Of a DNA stretch of 64,000 bases, positions 25,008 to 33,363 are shown piece after piece. The stretch comes from PFL25 sp046260155 (lineage in GTDB: Bacteria > Chloroflexota > Anaerolineae > Anaerolineales > UBA4823). The notes under the pieces were generated by a model that saw only the letters and a list, made by a program, of their open reading frames with translations, was not told the DNA's origin and made no database searches. Each line of letters begins with the position of its first letter. The stretch's first letter is position 1. The translations under genes were made by a program, and so were the position numbers. The stretch lies in assembly GCA_046260155.1 (NCBI GenBank), contig JBJYXV010000079.1, positions 14,657 through 78,656 of the forward strand, written 5' to 3'.

Positions 25008-26108
25008 ATGATGAACCAGAAAAAGATATCCAGACGTGAATTTCTCAAATTAGGAGCCCTGTCTCTCGGTGGATTGGCTTTACGCCCAGGGATCTCTAAG
25101 TTATTTACTCTTCAAGATTTTCCAGAGTCAGAGCGATTAGGGCGCGTCGGCTGGTATTCAGTTGATGTAAAGCAGCGACCTGACCATGAAAGTAATACGG
25201 TTGCGGTGCTCTATGAAGATTCAGTGGTACCCTGGCTGCATGAAACCATCGGATATCGGCCATTCAGGAATAACCAGAGATATGTAGAGACACCACAAGG
25301 ATATATCTGGTCCGGTGATTTGATACCTGTTAGAAATGAGCTCAATAAACCAATGGCGGTTCTCCCTGAATCCGGGGAAGAAGAGGGTATGTGGGTTGAA
25401 GTGACCGTTCCATTCGTAGATACAGTCATGGATAACCCACCCCCGCGCTCCGAATTTTATCAATTTCGGGTTGATCACGGGATGCCGCTGCGGCTCTACT
25501 ACAGCCAGATCTTGTGGGTGGATAAAATCAGGATGGACGATAATGGTTCTTTCTGGTACCGGATCAACGAGCGCTATGGGAATCCCGGTGATATGCTCTG
25601 GGCGCCTGCTGAAGCGCTTCGACCCATCACCAAGGAAGAGATGGTTCCCATCAGTCCACAAGTCGAGGACAAGCGTATTGTGGTCAGGGTCAGGTGGGAA
25701 GAGCAGTTCCTTTCATGCTTCGAGGGGAATTCCGAGGTGTATTACTGCCGTGTTTCGACTGGAACTGAGGGTGGCTCCACTCCTCCTTCGGGGATAGGCA
25801 GCCCGGGCTTTCAAATCTGGCGCAAGCTGCATTCGCTGCATATGTCTGGGGGTACAAATGCAGAGGGTTGGGATTTACCTGGTATCGGATGGACCTCCTT
25901 ATTCCACGGGGACGGGGTTGCGATACACTCGACCTACTGGCATAATAACTTTGGTGAACCGATGTCCCACGGTTGTGTAAATTGCGCACCTGATGATGCT
26001 AAATGGATATTTCGCTGGACACATCCAATCGTGCCCTTTGAAACCGGGGATAATGATGTCACGATCACCGGCGATGCCAGCACCAGGGTCCAGGTGATTG
26101 AAGAATAA
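25008..26108 (+). CDS. Tat-exported L,D-transpeptidase (YkuD domain)
   Basis: A 366-residue protein. The N-terminus has a twin-arginine signal (SRREFLKLG, Arg9-Arg10) with a hydrophobic stretch. A middle region (about 35-210) has SH3-like spacing. The C-terminal catalytic YkuD domain shows EVYYCRVSTG and the active-site motif MSHGCVNCAPDDA, in which the first Cys is the nucleophile and the His precedes it. It should crosslink peptidoglycan by 3-3 bridges or anchor proteins. Tat export of a cysteine-dependent enzyme next to CcdA and TlpA (thiol reductants) makes sense. ATG at 25008 or 25011 are both possible. Confidence 0.9.
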   Translation: MMNQKKISRREFLKLGALSLGGLALRPGISKLFTLQDFPESERLGRVGWYSVDVKQRPDHESNTVAVLYEDSVVPWLHETIGYRPFRNNQRYVETPQGYIWSGDLIPVRNELNKPMAVLPESGEEEGMWVEVTVPFVDTVMDNPPPRSEFYQFRVDHGMPLRLYYSQILWVDKIRMDDNGSFWYRINERYGNPGDMLWAPAEALRPITKEEMVPISPQVEDKRIVVRVRWEEQFLSCFEGNSEVYYCRVSTGTEGGSTPPSGIGSPGFQIWRKLHSLHMSGGTNAEGWDLPGIGWTSLFHGDGVAIHSTYWHNNFGEPMSHGCVNCAPDDAKWIFRWTHPIVPFETGDNDVTITGDASTRVQVIEE

Positions 26109-26135
26109 GCGCATATTGCGAAGGAAATTATCAGA

Positions 26136-27083
26136 ATGGATTCATCAAATTTCGGATTAGGAATTGCTTTCTTAGGAGGCCTGGCTTCATTCCTTTCGCC
26201 TTGCGTTTTTGCACTGGTTCCTGCGTATATTGGTTATTTAAGCGGGCGATCCGTTGGCGCAGCAGATAAGAACAAATTCTATACGCTCTCTCACGGGATT
26301 GCCTTTGTGCTCGGATTCAGCACTGTTTTCATTTTATTAGGTTTAGGAGCTTCCGCGATAGGTTCGCTGCTATTCGATTTACGTCCTTACCTGACGAAAA
26401 TCGGCGGTGTGGTGGTGGTCATTTTCGGACTGCACATGACAGGGATCATTCGCATTCCTTTCCTTCAGTACGATATCCGCCGGCAGGGTGCACCTGAGAA
26501 GCGGATTGGTTATGCGTCTTCCTTCCTGTTAGGGGTCTTTTTTTCTGCTGGATGGTCTCCATGTGTAGGTCCCATCCTGGGGACGATCCTTACACTTTCA
26601 CTTAATACGGGATCTTTAACTCAGGGTTTCTGGTTGTTAGTAGCTTATTCTCTTGGTCTGGCAATTCCATTCCTGATTGCAGCTGTCGAGATCGGTCTGG
26701 TAACTTCTTTTATCAGGAAATATGGTGGTGTCGTAAGATATGTAGAGATCGCAATGGGTGTCTTGATGATCATCATCGGGGGATTATTATTCTTTGGGCG
26801 TTTTGAGCAGGTCGCAAACCTGGGATTTTTCTTCGACTCAATAGATGAGGTCCAGGCAGGTACCTACATCTTGTTGATAATTGGGTTGTTGATTATTCTC
26901 GGGTCGATCCCGGCTTTCATCGCAAAATCAAAAGGCAGAAATTTTTACGAGTGGTGGTTCTTTGGCGCTGGATTGATCTTCATCGCACTGCCAGCAGCAA
27001 TACTGATCAAGCCAAAGGGGGTTGGATCTGATGCACAACCTGTAAAAATTTCTGACGAGGCTGATTTATCAGCAGAAGGTTAA
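26136..27083 (+). CDS. ccdA: CcdA/DsbD-type thiol-electron transporter
   Basis: A 315-residue protein with six core helices and a further C-terminal pair. The two redox cysteines are in the standard helix motifs FLSPCVFALVP (first helix) and GWSPCVGPILG (fourth). CcdA passes electrons from cytoplasmic thioredoxin to extracytoplasmic thioredoxin-fold proteins; the TlpA gene 28 bp downstream is the likely acceptor. Compared with minimal CcdA (about 235 residues) it has an extra C-terminal segment of about 80 residues with two hydrophobic stretches. Confidence 0.93.
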   Translation: MDSSNFGLGIAFLGGLASFLSPCVFALVPAYIGYLSGRSVGAADKNKFYTLSHGIAFVLGFSTVFILLGLGASAIGSLLFDLRPYLTKIGGVVVVIFGLHMTGIIRIPFLQYDIRRQGAPEKRIGYASSFLLGVFFSAGWSPCVGPILGTILTLSLNTGSLTQGFWLLVAYSLGLAIPFLIAAVEIGLVTSFIRKYGGVVRYVEIAMGVLMIIIGGLLFFGRFEQVANLGFFFDSIDEVQAGTYILLIIGLLIILGSIPAFIAKSKGRNFYEWWFFGAGLIFIALPAAILIKPKGVGSDAQPVKISDEADLSAEG

Positions 27084-27110
27084 CCAAGTTACGAATCAGG
27101 ATATCGTTGA

Positions 27111-27677
27111 TTGAAACGTAAAGACATTATTATCATAGCAGCCGGTTTGCTGGTTGGGGCAGGCCTGGCTGTCATTATTTATTACAGTATGCACTCACCT
27201 GGAAGTCAACCTGATCCGAACAAGTTGCTCGTCGGCGTGGATGTACCCGTTTTTGCAGCTCAGGATGAAATTGCGCCTGATTTTCAACTGCAGGGATTGG
27301 ATGGTGAAACAAAGAGGCTGAGTGGAATTCAGGATAAAATTACCATAATTAATTTCTGGGCGACATGGTGCGAACCCTGCAAAGTTGAAATGCCTTTATT
27401 TGAACATTATTACAACGCTCACAGGAACGATTTGGAGATCTGGGGGGTGAACTTCGACGAACCGGAGCAGCGGGTGCAGAATTTTATTGAGCAGAATGAA
27501 GTGAGTTTTCCGATCCTGCTTGATCCTGGCGGCAAAGTTCAAAAGATGTATCGTGTTCGGGGTTATCCCACCACCTATATTCTTGATCGAGAAGGTATCG
27601 TCAGGTTCCACCATATCGGTTTACTCACTGAAGCTCAGTTAAATGGCTATCTCAACCAATTAGAGGTATTTGAATGA
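27111..27677 (+). CDS. TlpA/ResA-type membrane-anchored thioredoxin
   Basis: A 188-residue protein with a TTG start, since no ATG precedes the signal-anchor. One N-terminal helix (5-25) is followed by a TlpA domain: APDFQLQGLDGETKRL, INFWATWCEPC (CEPC active site), a central insert and the cis-Pro segment RGYPTTYILD. It likely receives electrons from CcdA and serves cytochrome c maturation or other envelope thiols. The CxxC composition (EP) matches ResA rather than the CPPC of the other TlpA in the window. Its stop overlaps the next start (ATGA). Confidence 0.92.
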   Translation: MKRKDIIIIAAGLLVGAGLAVIIYYSMHSPGSQPDPNKLLVGVDVPVFAAQDEIAPDFQLQGLDGETKRLSGIQDKITIINFWATWCEPCKVEMPLFEHYYNAHRNDLEIWGVNFDEPEQRVQNFIEQNEVSFPILLDPGGKVQKMYRVRGYPTTYILDREGIVRFHHIGLLTEAQLNGYLNQLEVFE

Positions 27678-28666
27678 TCAAGGTGATTATGTACAGCCGG
27701 GAGGAATGCCATCTCTGCGACCAAGCCCTGGATGATTTGCAGGCTCTTCAAGCAGTTGTCCAGCATGAATTAGAGGTAGTAAATATCGATGGGAATCTTG
27801 AATTAGAAACGAAATATGGAGTAGACATACCCGTTATTGAGGTTGGACCCTATCGCCTGAAGTCCCCATTTACCTTGCAGGACCTTGAAATCACCCTGCG
27901 GGCAGCAGCTGAGCGGGAAAAGAGTCTGGCCGAGATCGATAAAAGAGTCTCCGCCACAGAAGCAGCGCTCCCGGTCAGGATTACCCGCGCTGACCGATTT
28001 TCTGCCTGGATCTCAAATCATTATATGTTCGTGTTGAACACCCTGGTTTTAATCTATCTGGGAATCCCATTCCTGGCACCGACCTTAATGTCTGCCGGGT
28101 ATACACAGCCGGCAGCTGCGATCTACCGTTTTTACGGGTTAGTATGCCACCAATTGGCTTTCCGGTCATTTTTTATTTTTGGCGATCAGCCTGCATACCC
28201 GCGCGAGGCTGCCGGAGTTTCTGGATTGGTCCCATTTGAGGTCGCAACAGGTGTGGCTGAAGATGACGAGCTGGCTGCGAGGGCTTATATTGGGGAACCT
28301 GGTATCGGATTCAAGGTGGCTCTCTGCGAACGTGATGTGGCGATTTACGGCGGGATTCTATTATTTGGTTTAATTTTCGGCCTGACAGGACGCAGGATAA
28401 AACCACTTCCCTGGTATTTATGGCTGTTGATCGGTATGGTACCGATCGCGGTGGATGGTTTCAGCCAACTGCTCAGCCAACCTCCCCTGAATTTTTTCCC
28501 GTACCGTGAAAGTACGCCCCTCCTGAGGACAATCACCGGCTTTTTGTTTGGTTTTACGACCGCTTGGTTTGGTTTCCCCATCGTGGAGGAATCCATGGTT
28601 GATTTACGCCGGTTTTATGCCCAGAAGTTTGCCCGTGCAGAAGCACAGCAGGAGAAGCAGCTTTAA
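27674..28666 (+). CDS. Glutaredoxin-like domain fused to DUF2085 membrane domain
   Basis: A 330-residue fusion. Residues 1-80 are a glutaredoxin-like (DUF836) fold with the redox motif SREECHLCDQA (CxxC) and cis-Pro segment DIPVIEVG. A charged linker leads to a membrane part (about 115-315) with the DUF2085 signature: YGLVCHQLAFRSFF, then VALCERDVAIYGG, FFPYRESTP and final helices. DUF2085 members have conserved Cys-His-Gln and Cys-x-Arg-Asp motifs and unknown function. The fusion suggests that a cytoplasmic dithiol feeds a membrane redox or metal centre. It is coupled to the TlpA gene upstream. Confidence 0.85.
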   Translation: MIKVIMYSREECHLCDQALDDLQALQAVVQHELEVVNIDGNLELETKYGVDIPVIEVGPYRLKSPFTLQDLEITLRAAAEREKSLAEIDKRVSATEAALPVRITRADRFSAWISNHYMFVLNTLVLIYLGIPFLAPTLMSAGYTQPAAAIYRFYGLVCHQLAFRSFFIFGDQPAYPREAAGVSGLVPFEVATGVAEDDELAARAYIGEPGIGFKVALCERDVAIYGGILLFGLIFGLTGRRIKPLPWYLWLLIGMVPIAVDGFSQLLSQPPLNFFPYRESTPLLRTITGFLFGFTTAWFGFPIVEESMVDLRRFYAQKFARAEAQQEKQL

Positions 28667-28669
28667 CCC

Positions 28670-29455
28670 ATGCCGTTCCACCAACCTGACAGAATACGAT
28701 ATTACACTTTTGATTCCTTCGCGGATGAATATTTGATCCATGCAATTTTTACCCGTCAGGGTGGGTTAAGTCCCCAACCCTGGTCCTCATTAAATGTCGG
28801 TGGCTTGAGGGGAGATGATCCGGAGCGTGTTTACCAAAACCGCGTCCTTTCTTTCGAGCAGCTCGGTCGCGATCCCGACTCCGTATATGATGTGTGGCAG
28901 GTCCACAGCACCGATTTGATCTGGACTACAGGCTCCAGAACAGCGAGTGTGCGGCACAGGAAGGCAGACGCGATCTTGACTGATCGATCAGAGGTAACCC
29001 TGTTCATGCGCTTTGGTGATTGCGTACCGATCCTGCTCCATGATCCGATTCGCAATGTGGTTGGCATCGCTCATGCAGGTTGGATGGGCACGGTCAACGG
29101 AATCGTCAGGGAGGTGATCGCAGGAATGCAGGCAGCTTATTTGAGCAAACCAGGTGATATCCTGGCAGGGCTCGGACCATCGATCGCAGTCCACCATTAC
29201 GAGGTCGGGCAGGATGTTGTACAAGCAGTGAGACAAGCATTCGGCAACATGGCAGATGAATTTCTTGTTAGAGAGGCCGGAAAAGTCTACTTTGACCTCT
29301 GGGCAGCGAACCGGTACCAGTTGGAAGCCGTGGGCGTCAGGGAGATAGAAGTCTCAGGTATCTGTACTGCCTGCAACCTTGGGGACTGGTTTTCCCACCG
29401 TGGTGAGCAGGGCAAAACGGGTAGATTTGGTGCGCTCTTAGCACTTAAGGGATAG
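28670..29455 (+). CDS. pgeF: PgeF/YfiH family purine nucleoside phosphorylase-type laccase-like protein
   Basis: A 261-residue protein of the DUF152/YfiH family. Metal-binding His and Cys residues are seen in QVHSTDLI, GDCVPILLHDP, GIAHAGWMGTVNGI and ICTACN near the end. Members were described as polyphenol oxidase-like, as purine nucleoside-cleaving enzymes, and, in E. coli PgeF, as preventing L-Ser misincorporation into peptidoglycan. It is 3 bp from the preceding gene and ahead of yggS and yggT, a conserved division-linked neighbourhood. Confidence 0.92.
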   Translation: MPFHQPDRIRYYTFDSFADEYLIHAIFTRQGGLSPQPWSSLNVGGLRGDDPERVYQNRVLSFEQLGRDPDSVYDVWQVHSTDLIWTTGSRTASVRHRKADAILTDRSEVTLFMRFGDCVPILLHDPIRNVVGIAHAGWMGTVNGIVREVIAGMQAAYLSKPGDILAGLGPSIAVHHYEVGQDVVQAVRQAFGNMADEFLVREAGKVYFDLWAANRYQLEAVGVREIEVSGICTACNLGDWFSHRGEQGKTGRFGALLALKG

Positions 29456-29466
29456 TTTTCTCTGGG

Positions 29467-29472
29467 TATAAT
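29467..29472 (+). promoter_or_regulatory. Possible -10 box before yggS
   Basis: A perfect TATAAT lies 51 bp before the ATG of yggS. No convincing -35 hexamer is present at the correct distance (CTTAAG at 18 bp). It may allow transcription of yggS-yggT-yggU independently of the genes upstream. Confidence 0.35.
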
Positions 29473-29523
29473 CATAGGAGAGAGTGTAACTAATCTTGCA
29501 GTTGAATTAATCCGGTTTTCCAG

Positions 29524-30258
29524 ATGAGTGAGTATAATCCCGTAAGCAGTAATTTAGATCAAGTATGGGAGCGCATTTACAATGCAGCACGGTCCAGCGG
29601 GCGAACTGCTGAACAGGTGAGGTTAATTGTTGTTACTAAAGGGCATCCCCAAAGTAAGTTGAAACAGGTGATCGAGGCAGGGGTGAAGGATATCGGTGAA
29701 AACTATCTCGAAGAATCCCTTTCAAAAATGGCTTCTGTGGATTCAGAGATAGAATTAACTTGGCATATGATCGGGCATGTCCAAAGCCGTAAAGCGAAGC
29801 TGGTGAGCCAGAATTTTGATTGGGTTCAGACCGTGGATAGTATCAAACTGGCAGGGCGGCTTGACCGCTTTGCGGGGCAGTTTGAAAGGAAAATCCCGGT
29901 CTTATTGGAATGCAATGTCAGTGGTGAAGAATCGAAATATGGGTGGATCGCCTGGAATGAGCTTGAGTGGCCAGCCCTGGCAGGAGAAATTTCCCCGATC
30001 TTGGAGATGGAGAATCTTCTTGTGCAGGGTTTGATGACCATGGCACCTTATTACGAGGATCCATCGCAGGCAAAACCCTTTTTTCAGCGCTTAAGGAAAT
30101 TGCGAGACTTTCTGGAAGATCTATTTCCTGCCCAGGAATGGAGAGAATTATCAATGGGTATGAGCGGAGATTTTGAAGTCGCCATCCAGGAAGGAGCGAC
30201 GATGGTCCGGATTGGCACAGCAATCCTAGGTGAACGGGAGACAAAGGAAGGCAAATGA
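29524..30258 (+). CDS. yggS: YggS/PLPBP family PLP homeostasis protein
   Basis: A 244-residue single-domain TIM barrel of the alanine racemase N-terminal type. The PLP-binding Lys is in IVVTKGHPQSKLKQVIEAG. The family motifs GENYLEE, WHMIGHVQSRKAK and the phosphate-binding end LSMGMSGDFEVAI.EGATMVRIG are all present. It binds PLP without known catalysis and buffers PLP and amino/keto acid pools. It overlaps yggT by 4 bp (ATGA), and the block yggS-yggT-yggU is conserved. Confidence 0.95.
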   Translation: MSEYNPVSSNLDQVWERIYNAARSSGRTAEQVRLIVVTKGHPQSKLKQVIEAGVKDIGENYLEESLSKMASVDSEIELTWHMIGHVQSRKAKLVSQNFDWVQTVDSIKLAGRLDRFAGQFERKIPVLLECNVSGEESKYGWIAWNELEWPALAGEISPILEMENLLVQGLMTMAPYYEDPSQAKPFFQRLRKLRDFLEDLFPAQEWRELSMGMSGDFEVAIQEGATMVRIGTAILGERETKEGK

Positions 30259-30524
30259 TGTATGGAATATTATTCACCCTGGTGGACTACATCTCAATTA
30301 TTTTAAGTTTGCTGCTGATCGCGTATGTGCTTTTATCATACTTTATGGACCCTTACCATCCAGTGCGCAATACGGTTGACCGGATCGTAAATCCGATATT
30401 AAATCCAATCCGCAGGGTTCTACCCAAAACCGGTATGATCGATTTCAGTCCCCTGGTGGCGCTGATCGCTCTGCAAATATTGGAATATATTATCAAGAGT
30501 ATTTTGATTTCCTTGGGAAGTTGA
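30255..30524 (+). CDS. yggT: YggT family membrane protein
   Basis: An 89-residue protein with two hydrophobic segments and the conserved YggT pattern: LLLIAYVLLSYFM, PYHPVRNTVDRIVNPILNPIRRVLP and DFSPLVALIALQILE. The family is linked to the cell division gene cluster in Gram-positive bacteria and to osmotic tolerance; mechanism unknown. It is coupled to yggS and 9 bp from yggU. Confidence 0.93.
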   Translation: MMYGILFTLVDYISIILSLLLIAYVLLSYFMDPYHPVRNTVDRIVNPILNPIRRVLPKTGMIDFSPLVALIALQILEYIIKSILISLGS

Positions 30525-30533
30525 AGGGGAGAA

Positions 30534-30839
30534 ATGCCAAATTCCAGTGGAGGCCAATTGACCGGCGTTTCATTCCTGGTTAAAGTGGTTCCGAAAGCAA
30601 AAAAGGATCAAATTCTTGGATTTATGGGAGATGGCTGTCTTAAAATACAGATTGCTGCGCCACCAGTTGATGGGAAGGCGAACCGGGCTCTGGTCAAATT
30701 TCTTGCGAAAACATTTGATGTACCTGTATCCCAGGTGAACATTACATCCGGTATGCGAGCTCGTCGAAAAATGATCAAAATTGATGGAATCACACCCCAG
30801 GAGTATCAAGCCCAGTTAAATGTCGTAAATAAAGCTTAA
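30534..30839 (+). CDS. YggU/DUF167 family protein
   Basis: A 101-residue small alpha/beta protein. KVVPKAKKDQILGF, LKIQIAAPPVDGKANRALVKFLAK and VNITSGMRARRKMIKIDG are the DUF167 motifs. Function is unknown; it is usually encoded beside yggT. AGGGGAG precedes the ATG. It ends 24 bp before the convergent NACHT-like gene with no clear terminator between. Confidence 0.93.
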   Translation: MPNSSGGQLTGVSFLVKVVPKAKKDQILGFMGDGCLKIQIAAPPVDGKANRALVKFLAKTFDVPVSQVNITSGMRARRKMIKIDGITPQEYQAQLNVVNKA

Positions 30840-30862
30840 AGCCTGTTGCAGTCAATTGGATC

Positions 30863-33361
30863 TTAGTAAATGGGGGGTCCTTGAATGTCCAAACCCTGTG
30901 CAGCATAGGAAATGAGCGTGGTGTAGGCTGCCTGCTGTATATTCCCGAAACCGGAATCCATCATTTCGTATATTTGCGGTAAGGCTTTCTGCATTGGGTG
31001 ATACTGCAAGGCCTCCAGGGCTGCCTGCTGCTGTTCGGGTGTTCCTTCAGCCAGAGCATTCAGCAGGAGGTTTTCCGCTGGAGGGCCAGGGGCAATCCCG
31101 ATACCGCGTTCACCGGCAAATGCAATTAACCAGGAAATTTCATGCAGCGGCGGCGGTATCCGTGAAACGCTTACCTTTTGCTCTTGCCTTTGTTCCATTA
31201 TCTGCGTGGCAGCCGACCTCACAACCCATTCCTTGTCTTCGAGCGCTAATTTATTGAGCATCCCTTCCGCCCAAGGCTGCGCGACCTGCGCCAAACCGTA
31301 AACCGCGGATCGTCTGACCAGCAGATCGTCCATCTGTGCGGCTTCTTTCAGCATTTCTTCCCCCTCACCAGGATCAAGAGCAAGTGCTTCCGAGGCCGCG
31401 CGGCGGATTCCATCGCTGCCGGTCAGTAGAGCTGAACCAAGTAATTCCAATGATTGCTGGTTGCCGATCTTTACCAGGGCAAAGCAAGCTGCCTGGGATA
31501 CAAGGCTTTCTGGTTCTACCAGCAGCTCACTTAACCTGGTTAATGATGCTTGATCGAGTAAGAATCCCATGCCCAAAGCAGATAAAAGTTGTAAATCTTC
31601 GCAGGAGGTGTGGGAAATTTGTCTTAGAAGAACGCCTACACCAGGATCTGAGGAAAGGAGCAATGCAGCTAATAGACGAGCGCGCAATCCGAGGGGTAAA
31701 TTGCTACGCTGCAGTTCAGCGGCTAAAGATCGCATGACGCTGCTCCGCCAGTTCGCGGTTGGAGGCGCGTAGTGCAGCCAGCGACCGATCGAGAGGTGGT
31801 TTCGCAACAATGGGTCATGTTCAGATGCAAGCAGTTCCGAGATCTCCGGGGAGACATCCCGATCAACGGCCAGAAACATGAGACTGAGTGATTTTCCTGT
31901 CCAATCCGGCTGGTTGCTTAAAAAATGAGAAATGGGGGCATCAGAGAGGGCACAAGCAGCAAAGAAGGCCATAATCAATGGGTGGCAGAAAGACAGGCAA
32001 TCGTTACGCCTGGAAGTTAACAAACCATTCTCGAGCAGCTCTGGTATCGAGCCAGGCAGCTTTCGAATAGCGCTTTTTCCCCTTTTTGTTAAGCTTTTCT
32101 GGGATACTTTACCGCTATCCGGGTCAGATTCAAAAACCTGATCGGGTGAAACACCCCGGGCCTGTTTCAGGTCCATGGATATATCCTGCGCTGCGACCAG
32201 CTGCAGCGCAAAGTCCTCCAGACCCTCACGCGCATTTTCCAGGTGGTTTGTCATTCGCCAAACATAGGATTCTATTGAATCAGAATATCTTGGTCCGACG
32301 GCGTCCCCAGCAAATACTGCCCAGGCCTTGAGTGTTGCATCAAAAGGTGAAATGATTGGATTCTCCGCCAGAAGCCAGGAATTCAGGAGCCGGGGATCAA
32401 TTTGTCCGCTACCTTCAGGCCGCATGGGGCGTATGTGCCGGTACCAACTGCGAGACCACTTGTTGATGAAGGATAAGTGCTGCTGTTCGTTCCATGCAGC
32501 GATCGCAAGAGGTGCGAGACCCAGTTCGATCAAGCCGCCATAATAATCGGGAGACGCAGTAACAATCAGGCGAGAGAGGGGAAATTGAGCGACCAGTGCA
32601 TTAAGGAATTGGGTTAAGACTTGGTGAAGATCCGGGGCAACCTCATCCAGTCCATCGACCATCAATAGAATTTTCCCAGACTGGAGTGATTGCCTTAGCA
32701 GCGATTCCAGCTTGTTTGGTGATAAAGAGTCAGAGTATGTATGGACTGCATCTCGCAGGTGGATGAGAGCGGGCTGGTCCAGGGTCTTATCGGGAAATAA
32801 ATCGGCAACATGCGTGTAGACAGGAATAGATCCAGCGAGATGTTCAGCAGGTTTTTCCTTGCGGGCGATTTGAGCGATTAAATGTCCCAGTGCAACCGTT
32901 TTGCCTGAACCGGGTCTGCCTATCAGGATCAGGTTATCGCCGGCTTCCAGTGCGGTTGCCAGAGAGATAGTTTCTGCTGAATATCTAGCTGCAAGTTCCG
33001 GCCAATCGGGTAAATAGGGGATGATTTGTGAGAGGATATTGCCAGGTGGTATCTCTTGACCTGGTTCAGTTTGTGGTGGAGGGGCGAGGAAGCGTGGTTC
33101 GACCAGGATTTCATCAAGCGCAAACAAGGATGATGCAAGATGCAATCCTTGGGTATAGCGCAGTGTATCCCCACTCAGGCGAGAGACATTATTGGAGATA
33201 AGTCTGGTCCCGCCTCCTTTTGATTTCGAACGAATATTACCAATCAAACCTGGTAATGCGGGTCGCAGCTTGAGCAGCAGCCATAAGCCAAGCGCGCCGG
33301 CAATAAAACCCGTTATGAAAGAAATTTGATTAAAGAATAGGTTTTGGAAAAAATCTACCAT
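30863..33361 (-). CDS. Membrane-anchored NACHT-like NTPase with HEAT repeats
   Basis: An 832-residue protein (ATG at 33361; a TTG two codons earlier is possible). One helix near 15-35 anchors it. A linker (about 50-140) precedes a STAND/NACHT-like NTPase: P-loop LIGRPGSGKT at about 148-156, Walker B ILLMVDGLDEV at about 232-242 with the NACHT-type acidic extension, and sensor RLIVTASPD. A helical region (to about 430) follows, then HEAT-like repeats from about 530 (LVRRSAVYGLAQVA, WVVRSAATQIMEQ, QQQAALEALQYHP). NACHT proteins are signal-transducing switches, some of them antiphage. Here there is no effector nuclease domain. It overlaps the zinc-ribbon gene upstream. Confidence 0.75.
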   Translation of the reverse strand: MVDFFQNLFFNQISFITGFIAGALGLWLLLKLRPALPGLIGNIRSKSKGGGTRLISNNVSRLSGDTLRYTQGLHLASSLFALDEILVEPRFLAPPPQTEPGQEIPPGNILSQIIPYLPDWPELAARYSAETISLATALEAGDNLILIGRPGSGKTVALGHLIAQIARKEKPAEHLAGSIPVYTHVADLFPDKTLDQPALIHLRDAVHTYSDSLSPNKLESLLRQSLQSGKILLMVDGLDEVAPDLHQVLTQFLNALVAQFPLSRLIVTASPDYYGGLIELGLAPLAIAAWNEQQHLSFINKWSRSWYRHIRPMRPEGSGQIDPRLLNSWLLAENPIISPFDATLKAWAVFAGDAVGPRYSDSIESYVWRMTNHLENAREGLEDFALQLVAAQDISMDLKQARGVSPDQVFESDPDSGKVSQKSLTKRGKSAIRKLPGSIPELLENGLLTSRRNDCLSFCHPLIMAFFAACALSDAPISHFLSNQPDWTGKSLSLMFLAVDRDVSPEISELLASEHDPLLRNHLSIGRWLHYAPPTANWRSSVMRSLAAELQRSNLPLGLRARLLAALLLSSDPGVGVLLRQISHTSCEDLQLLSALGMGFLLDQASLTRLSELLVEPESLVSQAACFALVKIGNQQSLELLGSALLTGSDGIRRAASEALALDPGEGEEMLKEAAQMDDLLVRRSAVYGLAQVAQPWAEGMLNKLALEDKEWVVRSAATQIMEQRQEQKVSVSRIPPPLHEISWLIAFAGERGIGIAPGPPAENLLLNALAEGTPEQQQAALEALQYHPMQKALPQIYEMMDSGFGNIQQAAYTTLISYAAQGLDIQGPPIY

Positions 33362-33363
33362 GT

